Positions 47,904 to 54,959 of a stretch of DNA of 64,000 bases are shown piece after piece. Numbering within the stretch: position 1 is the stretch's first letter; every line of letters starts with the position of its first letter. Below the pieces are notes generated by a model. That model ran no database searches, had not been told where the DNA came from, and saw only the letters and a program-made list of their open reading frames with translations. Source of the DNA: Polyangia bacterium (GTDB lineage Bacteria > Myxococcota_A > Polyangia > Polyangiales > Sandaracinaceae); NCBI GenBank assembly GCA_030426845.1, contig JAUHXR010000002.1, positions 1 through 64,000 on the forward strand, written 5' to 3'. The translations under genes were made by a program, and so were the position numbers.

Positions 47904-50012
47904 CTACCAGATCTCGATCTCCTCGATCGTCGACCACTTGTCGCCGCCGTCCGTGACGATGAAGCTGAGCGCGGCCGCCTCCGCGCCGCTGTCGATCGGG
48001 AGGTCCTCGATCACGTACTTGGTGCCGTAGGCGAGGGGGCTCGGGAGGACGCTCGACAGGTCCACCACGTCTCCCGAGCTCGTGTAGAGGACGGGCGGGT
48101 AGAACGTGCCGTGGGCCGACTCCTCGTTGGTGAAGATGACCGCGGTCAGCGAGCTCGGATCGAGCGCGCAGACCCGGCAGCCGCCGGTCGGCGGCTGAGG
48201 CCCGAGGGGGCCGGCCTCGCGCGAGGGGTACTGCTCGAAGGGGCACAGATCGGGGTGAGGGCCGATCGCGGACATGTCGCTCATGATCGTCCCTGCGCCG
48301 CAGGTCGGTGAGCTGACGGCGTCGACGAGGGAGGCCGCCGAGAAGTTGGGGCCGCCGGGCGGCAGCGACGCGATCGCCCCGGGAGAGAGCACGACCGGCG
48401 AGCCGGCGCCGGGGCCGATGCGGGTCGCGGTGCAGGTCACGCCGCAGATCGTCGCGCCGGGGTCGCGCGTGCACACCTCGGCCGCGGCCTCGAGGAGCGC
48501 ACCGCACATCGAGATCCGCGCGACCGTGCCGCAGCTCCCGCCGGGGGCGCAGAAGTCCGCCGCGCCGAGGTGGCTCAGGGGGACGGCCGAGGCGTAGAGG
48601 TGATCGGCGACGTCCGACGCGGTCCAGTGCGGCGTGTAGGACCAGAGGATCGCGGCGGCGGCGGCGGCGGCGACCGGGCCGAATGAGGTGCCCGTCATCA
48701 GCGGGGTCGGGTTGCCGGGGCCGGCGCCGTCGAGGTCGAACGCGACGCTGCGCCCCGGCGCCACGAGCTCGGGCATCCCGCCGACGCGGCCGAGCTGGAG
48801 CGGCTGGTCGGACGGGTCGACCGCGCCCACCGCGTAGAGCAGCGGCTCGCCGCACGACGCGACGTCGCTCGCCCAGGCCCCGGGCAGCATCGGCCCTGCG
48901 CTCGCGCCGGGGCCGCCGGTCGCGTTGCCGGCCGACGCGAACACGAGCGCCTGGTAGCCGCAGACCGCGGCGTCGAGCGCCCGCCGCAGCGCGTCGGCCG
49001 AGGGTCGCGGGCTGCCGTCGGAGAGCACCTCGTAGCCAGGCTCGGCGCCGATCGACAGCGCCAGGATCCGCGGGGCTCCGCCGCGGGCGGACGAACCCAC
49101 GGTCACCGCCTCCTCGATCGCGGCCGCGACCTGCGAGAACGTGCCGATCACCCCCCCCTCGGCGCGCTCGTCCGAGCCGTCCGGCAGGCGCTCGAGCGCG
49201 ACGTGGTTGGTGAACTCGGTGTTGCAGACGGCGCCGCTGCCGCCCGGGCAGGCGAGGGCCTCGATGAGGTGACCCATCACCGCGCCGTGGGACGACGCGC
49301 TTCCCCGCCCGGAGGGCGCGGGCGACGTGAACCCGGTGTTAGGCGGCGCGGTGTCCAGCACCGCCACGTGCGTGGTCCGCGGGAGCGGCCCGTCCACCGC
49401 CGAGACGACGGAAGGCAAGGACGACTCGGCCTCGAGCTGGGCGAGCCAGCCCTCGTAGTATTCCTCCCAGACCGCGGCCGACGCGAGCTCCGAGTCGGAT
49501 CCGCCGAGGCCGACCATCACCGGGCAGTCCGGCTGGAGCCAGTCCATCGGGGCGCGCCCGTCGTCCGACGGCGGCAGGCCCCCGGGGCCGGGGTTGTGCG
49601 TGGTGTGCTCGTAGACGCAGTACCGACCGGCCATTGTCTCGAAGCCGTGGGTGAACAGATCGCGCACGTCCCAGCCGCCTCCCGGCACGGGGCAATGGTT
49701 GCTGGCGAGGGCGAGCCGTCCGACGAGGACGTTGTCGAGGCACTGCTCGGTGATGCCCGGTCGCGGCTCGCTCCCGACGCAGTAGACGGTGCCCACCGGC
49801 TCGTCGACCGTGCCGTCGCAGTTGTCGTCGACGTGGTTGCAGATCTCGGGCGCGCCCGCGTGGATCGCGGGGTCCGAAGGCGCGCAGTCGCTCCCGTCCG
49901 GATCACCGTCGCCATCGGAGTCGCCGGCGACCGCGAGCCCGGTCGATCCCACGTCGGCGACGCACCCCCCGCTCAGCAGGAACGCCAACAGCCCATAGCG
50001 AATTTGCCTCAT
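47904..50012 (-). CDS. Subtilisin-like (S8) serine protease lipoprotein
   Basis: A 702-residue protein; ATG at 50012 overlaps the CHAT gene stop (ATGA). Lipobox FLLSGGC (Cys 17), then DSDGDGDPDGSDC and ICNHVDDNCDGTVDE, the MopE-type metal-binding motif. The S8 fold follows: Asp 220 (VAVLDTAP), His 242 (SHGAVMGHLIEAL), Asn 363 (VFASAGNATGG) and Ser 443 (LMTGTSFGPVAAAAA). The usual DTG and HGTH motifs read DTA and SHGA. The last 200 residues are Cys-rich. Likely anchored at an envelope face; partner of the CHAT protease upstream. Confidence 0.88.
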   Translation of the reverse strand: MRQIRYGLLAFLLSGGCVADVGSTGLAVAGDSDGDGDPDGSDCAPSDPAIHAGAPEICNHVDDNCDGTVDEPVGTVYCVGSEPRPGITEQCLDNVLVGRLALASNHCPVPGGGWDVRDLFTHGFETMAGRYCVYEHTTHNPGPGGLPPSDDGRAPMDWLQPDCPVMVGLGGSDSELASAAVWEEYYEGWLAQLEAESSLPSVVSAVDGPLPRTTHVAVLDTAPPNTGFTSPAPSGRGSASSHGAVMGHLIEALACPGGSGAVCNTEFTNHVALERLPDGSDERAEGGVIGTFSQVAAAIEEAVTVGSSARGGAPRILALSIGAEPGYEVLSDGSPRPSADALRRALDAAVCGYQALVFASAGNATGGPGASAGPMLPGAWASDVASCGEPLLYAVGAVDPSDQPLQLGRVGGMPELVAPGRSVAFDLDGAGPGNPTPLMTGTSFGPVAAAAAAAILWSYTPHWTASDVADHLYASAVPLSHLGAADFCAPGGSCGTVARISMCGALLEAAAEVCTRDPGATICGVTCTATRIGPGAGSPVVLSPGAIASLPPGGPNFSAASLVDAVSSPTCGAGTIMSDMSAIGPHPDLCPFEQYPSREAGPLGPQPPTGGCRVCALDPSSLTAVIFTNEESAHGTFYPPVLYTSSGDVVDLSSVLPSPLAYGTKYVIEDLPIDSGAEAAALSFIVTDGGDKWSTIEEIEIW

Positions 50013-52774
50013 TCGAGTCCTCCGAGATCCGACGTGATGATCCGGTACGCGCTCCACTCTGAGGGGAACCGTACACGTGATTCAAGCACCGCCTGGCGCA
50101 GCGCCTGGCGGTCGAGAGCTGCCTGAGCAGCGTGGTGCGCAAGGCGGCTGGCGAGGTACGCGGCCGCCTCGTCGGACACCGGCCGCGAGGTCGCGACCAC
50201 CGTGGCCGAGCCGGCGAGCAGGAACGCGGGCGCGAGGCCGAGGCCCTGGACCTCCGTCGCGTCGGCGCTCGTGGCGGCGGTGGCGCAGCCCGAGAGCACG
50301 ACGAGCTGCGGCGCGCCCTCGCTCGCGAGCACGTCGGCGGGGGTCAGGCGGGTGCCGCCGGCGAGCGCGATGCCGCGCTCCCAGCCGCGCAGATCGTCGC
50401 TCACGCCGTGTCCGGCGAAGTGGAGCGCGCGGACCGCGCCGAGCTGCGAGAGCACCGCGCCGCGTCGGGCCTCCTCGCCGACGAGGCTCCGCGCCCGATC
50501 GCCCAGCGCCGCCGCGAGCGCGGCGTGCTCCTCGCGCGCGCCGGGGAGGTTCCCGGCCGGATCGGTCACGAGCAGGACCGGCCCGTCGGTGTGGGGCGCG
50601 TCGTCGGTGCGCTCGGGATCGAGGTCGACGTCGAGGTCGAGCGAGTAGAGGACCTCGCGCTGCGCCAGCAGGGGCGCACCGCGCCACGGCCGTCCGTGCA
50701 GCTCGAGCGCGGCGAGCGCGGCCGGGGCGACGATCACCACGCGGTCCGCCGCCTCGACCCAGTCGTCGAATGGGCCGAACGCCCACTCGCCCTGCGCGGC
50801 CGGCTCGGCGGGGGGGGCGTCCCGGCGCGCGGCGCGGTGCTGGCCGTCGAAGTGCGCGAGCAGCAGCCAGCCCTCGCCCTCGAGCGGCTGGGCGACGAAC
50901 AGCAGGGCGCCGGGCGGCGGCGCCCGGAGCGTCGCCCGCGGCTCGGGTCCGAGCGCCGCGTAGGCCGCGTCGAGCTCACGAGCGAGGCTCTGGCTCGCGG
51001 CGCGGAGCTCCTCGTCGAACGCGCCGAGGCCCTCCTCGGGGACCTCCCAGCGGGTGGCGAGCCGCTCGTCCAGCGCGGCCCGGCCCCGCCGGTAGCGGGC
51101 GAGCGCGGCCTGCCAGGCGGCGCGGCTCGGGCCGCTGAGGGCCTCGATGCGGCGCTCGCGGGCGAGCGTACGGAGCGAGCGAGCCTGCGCGCGGCGGCTG
51201 GCGGCCATCGCCTCGTCGAGCGCGCCCGCCTCGTGCAGCGCGAGGACGAGCGCGGCCGCCGTCCGACCCCGGCGCGACGCGAGCGTGTCGCGACCCGCCC
51301 CCACCGTGACCGCGCGGACCTCGGCGTCGAGCGTCTGCTCCGCGCTCCGGAGCGCCTCGATCCGCGCCTCGGCGGAGTCCGCCGCCTCGGCCATCCACCA
51401 GCTCGCCCGCCACGCGGCCTCGAGGTGGCCGGCGTCCTGCGCGCGGGTCCGCAGATCCGCGTAGATGCCGTGCGCGCGCGCGCGCTCGCCGCGCGCCAGG
51501 GCGACCCGACCCTCGACGTCGATCAGCCAGCTCTCGAGGTCGAAGGCCGGCTCCCGCTGCAGCGCGCGCGCCCGCCGGAGCAGCCGCTCCGCCGCGTCGG
51601 GCTCGCCGCGGGCCGCCTCGACCAGCGCCCAGGTGCCGAGCCCGTCCGCCGCGATCTGATCGTTCCGGCAGGGGCCGGTGAAGCCCTCCACCGCTCGCTC
51701 CGCCGCCTCGGCCGCGCGCGTGAGCCGCCGCGGATCCACCCCGCGCGCGACCGGACCGTCCGCGAGCAGGAAGTCGAACCACGCCCGGGTGGCGAGCATG
51801 TGCGCGCGGACGCACGCGTCGGCGGCGCTCCCCGCGAGCCCCGCCCCGGCCCCGAGGCCCGCCTCGAGCTCGGCCTCGAGCTCGGTGAGCAGGCGGTCCG
51901 CCTCGGAGACGCGGCCGAGCTGGACCAGCACGGGCGTGCGCATCTGGTTGGCCATCCAGCGGGCGTCGTCCATCCCGAGCCGTCGCGCCCAGCGCTCCGC
52001 CTCCTCGAAGCGCTCGAGCGCCCGCGCCGGCTCCGCCCGATCGAGCGCGAGCAGGCCCTCCTCGTAGGCCACGTCCGAGCGATGCTCCGCCACGACGTCG
52101 ACCAGCGGGCCGATGCGCGCGAGGGCCGCCTCGGCCCCGTCGAGGTCATCCGAGAGCTTGTGCTCGGTGAACGCCAGGGCGATCCCGTCGCGGACGGCGC
52201 GCGAGAGCGATCCGCGGCCCTCGTGGAGCGTGATCGCCTCCTCGAACGCGGGGATCGCCGCCGCGTCGTCGCCGGTGGAGAGCGCGATGCGGGCCGCCTG
52301 GGACAGCGCCTGGGCGCGCGTGGTCGGGTCGGCCAGGAGCGGGGCCAGCCGCGCGCGGGCGCCGTCCAGATCGCCGGCCGCGCGGAGCTCGGCCACCTCG
52401 TCGAACCGGGGCGCGTCCGGCTCGCGGGTGAGCGCCAGGCTCCACCCGCGTCGCTCCTGGCCCGCCGACGTCACGCGGACGGCGAGGCGCCGCGCGTCGC
52501 TCGAAGGTCGCACGGTGAGCTGACGGCCGCCGGCCACCGGGTTCGACTCCACGCCCACCGGCTCGCCGTCCACCCGGACCTCGACCGCGCCGTCCCCCGG
52601 CGCCGCCCACCACACCACGAGCCGCGGCTCCTCGCCCAGCGCGCAGACCGGCCCCTCGTGCACCGCGGCGCACCCGGCGAACACGACGCCCTCGAGTGTT
52701 GTGTCGTAGGCGAGCTCGGTCGGGCGGAGGAACAGGGCGGTGGCCGCGACCGCGAGGGCGACGCGGTCCTTCAC
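50009..52774 (-). CDS. Exported TPR-CHAT protease-like protein
   Basis: A 921-residue protein. The N-terminus MKDRVALAVAATALFLRPTELA looks like a signal peptide. Residues about 130-560 are helical TPR-like repeats (ARIALSTGDDAAAIPAFEEA, ALERFEEAERWARRLG). Residues about 640-921 are a CHAT (caspase-HetF-associated-with-TPR) domain with catalytic His 789 (LHFAGHGVSD) and Cys 830 (VVLSGCATA). Overlaps both neighbours by four bases. Export of a CHAT protease is unusual; the family is more often cytoplasmic. The S8 protease downstream may be its substrate or its activator. Confidence 0.88.
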   Translation of the reverse strand: MKDRVALAVAATALFLRPTELAYDTTLEGVVFAGCAAVHEGPVCALGEEPRLVVWWAAPGDGAVEVRVDGEPVGVESNPVAGGRQLTVRPSSDARRLAVRVTSAGQERRGWSLALTREPDAPRFDEVAELRAAGDLDGARARLAPLLADPTTRAQALSQAARIALSTGDDAAAIPAFEEAITLHEGRGSLSRAVRDGIALAFTEHKLSDDLDGAEAALARIGPLVDVVAEHRSDVAYEEGLLALDRAEPARALERFEEAERWARRLGMDDARWMANQMRTPVLVQLGRVSEADRLLTELEAELEAGLGAGAGLAGSAADACVRAHMLATRAWFDFLLADGPVARGVDPRRLTRAAEAAERAVEGFTGPCRNDQIAADGLGTWALVEAARGEPDAAERLLRRARALQREPAFDLESWLIDVEGRVALARGERARAHGIYADLRTRAQDAGHLEAAWRASWWMAEAADSAEARIEALRSAEQTLDAEVRAVTVGAGRDTLASRRGRTAAALVLALHEAGALDEAMAASRRAQARSLRTLARERRIEALSGPSRAAWQAALARYRRGRAALDERLATRWEVPEEGLGAFDEELRAASQSLARELDAAYAALGPEPRATLRAPPPGALLFVAQPLEGEGWLLLAHFDGQHRAARRDAPPAEPAAQGEWAFGPFDDWVEAADRVVIVAPAALAALELHGRPWRGAPLLAQREVLYSLDLDVDLDPERTDDAPHTDGPVLLVTDPAGNLPGAREEHAALAAALGDRARSLVGEEARRGAVLSQLGAVRALHFAGHGVSDDLRGWERGIALAGGTRLTPADVLASEGAPQLVVLSGCATAATSADATEVQGLGLAPAFLLAGSATVVATSRPVSDEAAAYLASRLAHHAAQAALDRQALRQAVLESRVRFPSEWSAYRIITSDLGGLE

Positions 52775-53535
52775 GGATCGCGCTCCAGGCGGAGCTCCGC
52801 GCGGAAGGTGCGGGCGTCGTCGTCGTCGCCGAGCTCGATCTCGACCGCGACCGGGCCGACGCGTTCGCCAAAGAGCGCGCGCGCGGTCCCCGCGATGCGG
52901 ATCGCGCCGCGCGCTGAGCGCTCGACGGGCGGGTCCCAGGGCGCCCGGGCGCCGTCCGCGACGAGGAAGCAGCGGACCTCCGGCGGCGCGCGCTCCGTCT
53001 CGGGCCGCAGCACGATCTCGACGCGCGAGCCGGGGGACAGGGTCGCCTCGGGCGCGGCCGCGCCCTCCGAGCGGAGCTCGCGATCGCCCGCGGTCAGCTG
53101 CAGCGTGTAGCCGTCGAGCGCCCCCGCGTCGGTCTGCGGGCGCAGCACCAGGAAGAGCACCGCGGCCGCCGCGGCGAGCACGACCCCCCCGGCGATCCAG
53201 GCGCGCCGGCCTCGGCCGATCGGCACGACCTCCGCGGGCGGGCGCGCGGGCGGCGCCTCGTCCGTCGCGTCCGTCGCGCTCATCGTCTCCGCGACCTTGT
53301 CGGAGGTCGTCCCCGACAGCGCGCCCGCGGCCGCCGCGGTCAGCGCCTCGAGCGTCGCGTCGTCCATCGGTGCGAACGCCTCCCGGCGCTCGGGATCGGT
53401 GAGCGCCTCATCGTCCTCGCCCGCCGCGAGGCGCTCCCACGCCTCCCACTCCGCGCGCTGGGCCGCTTCGGCCTCCGGATCGCGCGCGCGGAGCGCCGCC
53501 GCGACCTCCTCGAGCAGCTCGTCGCCATCGCTCAT
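52771..53535 (-). CDS. Single-pass membrane protein, anti-sigma candidate
   Basis: A 254-residue protein; ATG at 53535 (ATGA overlap with the sigma gene). A 105-residue charged N-terminal region with helix MSDGDELLEEVAAALRARDP, a transmembrane helix at 112-131 (AWIAGGVVLAAAAAVLFLVL) and an outside domain rich in beta strands with one Cys (VRCFLVADGA). Size, topology and position directly after the ECF gene fit a membrane anti-sigma factor, but no zinc HxxxCxxC motif is visible. Confidence 0.7.
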   Translation of the reverse strand: MSDGDELLEEVAAALRARDPEAEAAQRAEWEAWERLAAGEDDEALTDPERREAFAPMDDATLEALTAAAAGALSGTTSDKVAETMSATDATDEAPPARPPAEVVPIGRGRRAWIAGGVVLAAAAAVLFLVLRPQTDAGALDGYTLQLTAGDRELRSEGAAAPEATLSPGSRVEIVLRPETERAPPEVRCFLVADGARAPWDPPVERSARGAIRIAGTARALFGERVGPVAVEIELGDDDDARTFRAELRLERDP

Positions 53536-54155
53536 CGAGCCGGCTCCACGCTGAGCGGCGGCCGCAGCTCCGCCGCGATCCGGTCGGCGACCTTCCGGAT
53601 GCGTCGCTTGCCCTGGTAGACCGCGTCGCGGGTCATCGACAGCTCGTCGCAGATCGCCTCGACGCTCCGCTCCTCGACCCACAGCAGGGTGAAGAGCCGG
53701 AAGGCCTCCGGGGTGAGCTCCTCGCGCAGCCGCTCGATCGCGGTGGAGAGCTCCTCGCGGGCCGCCACCTCACGGTCCGGTCCGCGGGCGCTCGGCGCGC
53801 GGCGGACGAGCTCCTCGGTCTCGTAGGGCGTCTCCGTGTAGGGGCTCTGGCGGCGGCTCCGCAGCTTGGACAGGGCGCGCCGCTCCGCGACCATCGCCGC
53901 GTAGCCTTCGAGCGAGAGCCCGCCGTCCGCGCGCCAGGCCCGGAGCACCTTCGCGTCGTCGGAGAACAGCACCACGAGGACATCTTGAACCATATCCTGG
54001 AGCTCATCCCGGACCGAGCGCCCGGCGCTGCGGCGAAGGAGGACGCGCGCGACCCGCGCCTGGATCGACGGCGTGAGCCCGCGCACCAGCGCGCCCAGCG
54101 CCTCGCGATCCCCCTCCAGTGCGCGTTCGAGCTGCGAGGCGAGCGGGTTGGTCAT
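53532..54155 (-). CDS. ECF-type RNA polymerase sigma factor
   Basis: A 207-residue protein with sigma2 (VRDELQDMVQDVLVVLFSDD, EGYAAMVAERRALSKLRSRR) and sigma4 (EAFRLFTLLWVEERSVEAIC, DELSMTRDAVYQGKRRIRKV) regions; it lacks sigma1.1 and sigma3, as ECF factors do. It is first in a four-gene operon with overlapping starts, followed by a membrane protein, a CHAT protease and an S8 lipoprotein. It probably drives its own operon. Confidence 0.88.
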   Translation of the reverse strand: MTNPLASQLERALEGDREALGALVRGLTPSIQARVARVLLRRSAGRSVRDELQDMVQDVLVVLFSDDAKVLRAWRADGGLSLEGYAAMVAERRALSKLRSRRQSPYTETPYETEELVRRAPSARGPDREVAAREELSTAIERLREELTPEAFRLFTLLWVEERSVEAICDELSMTRDAVYQGKRRIRKVADRIAAELRPPLSVEPAR

Positions 54156-54179
54156 CGGGGCGGGCGGACGATCTCACAT

Positions 54180-54202
54180 CCGGGTGCTTCGCCGTCACCC
54201 GG
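54180..54202 (-). promoter_or_regulatory. Stem-loop in the sigma-operon leader
   Basis: CCGGGTG and CACCCGG flank a 9-base loop, 25 bases before the sigma factor ATG. It lies in the 140-base gap shared with the divergent gene. Possible operator or leader hairpin. Confidence 0.4.
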
Positions 54203-54296
54203 CAGGATCTGACGGGATGATACGCGCTCCGGCGGTCGGGGCGAGGCGCCGCCGGTTTTTTGACCCCGCCGCCCAAAGGCGAGATGACCGCCGGGT

Positions 54297-54896
54297 ATGG
54301 ACGGATCCCGGGTAACCGACGCCACGCAGTTCCACATGCGGCGAGGCGAGCTCAAGGGCGCGGTGCGCATCGTGCGCCAGCGGCCTCCGGAGCGCTTCCG
54401 GTGGCGCGACGCGGTCTCCAACGTGAGCAAGGCCGCGGCCACGCTCCGCGGGCTCGACCGCATGCGCGTGGAGGAGCCGGTGCGCGAGCTCGTGCTGGAC
54501 CTCGCCGACCACGATCTCAAGCGTGAGGTCGTGCTCGACGCGCGCAAGTTCGGGGTCGACCTCGACCGCGGCGAGCTGCTGCCTCACCTGACGCTCGCCG
54601 ATCTCCGGCGCGTCGCCTACCTCACGGGCGTCGACGCGCTCCGCATCGGCAAGTACACCAAGCTCCCCGGCGGCTTCGGCGACCCGATCGACACCGCGGC
54701 CTGCGTGGTCATCGGGCGCGCGCTCGGCGAGCACCACCGCATGCGCGCCCACAAGCTCTGGCTCTCGGTGCCCGATCCCGACGGCCCGACGCGCCTCATG
54801 AAGCACCACCGGATCATGCTCGACCGGGCCGACCACGAGCGCCGCGAGGCGGACCGCTGGCTGGCCCTCGCGAAGTCGCTCCTCGCGGGCGGCTGA
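54297..54896 (+). CDS. Hypothetical protein
   Basis: A 199-residue protein with mixed helical content (NVSKAAATLRGLDRMRVEEP, LADLRRVAYLTGVDALRIGK). No known motif. ATG at 54297; an internal ATG at 54336 is an alternative. Divergent from the ECF operon and convergent with the SulP gene. Confidence 0.65.
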   Translation: MDGSRVTDATQFHMRRGELKGAVRIVRQRPPERFRWRDAVSNVSKAAATLRGLDRMRVEEPVRELVLDLADHDLKREVVLDARKFGVDLDRGELLPHLTLADLRRVAYLTGVDALRIGKYTKLPGGFGDPIDTAACVVIGRALGEHHRMRAHKLWLSVPDPDGPTRLMKHHRIMLDRADHERREADRWLALAKSLLAGG

Positions 54897-54907
54897 TCGC
54901 CCGCTGA

Positions 54908-54959
54908 GTCGATCGGAGCTGTCGATCGGAGCTGTCGATCGGAGCTGTCGACCGGAGCT
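54908..54959. repeat. Four tandem 13-bp repeats between convergent genes
   Basis: GTCGATCGGAGCT occurs three times and GTCGACCGGAGCT once, abutting, between the convergent genes. Each unit contains CGATCG or CGACCG. No coding role; possible protein-binding or slippage site. Confidence 0.8.

Noticed and set aside
44871-48311. 1146-codon open frame on the plus strand
   Set aside because: Antisense to the RCC1 lipoprotein, which has a clear signal peptide and repeats. High Arg and Ala content and no recognisable domain.
50132-53110. 992-codon open frame on the plus strand
   Set aside because: Antisense to the CHAT gene; repeats of Arg and Gly and no motif.
54908-54959. CRISPR-like array
   Set aside because: The 13-bp units abut with no spacers, and there are no cas genes.
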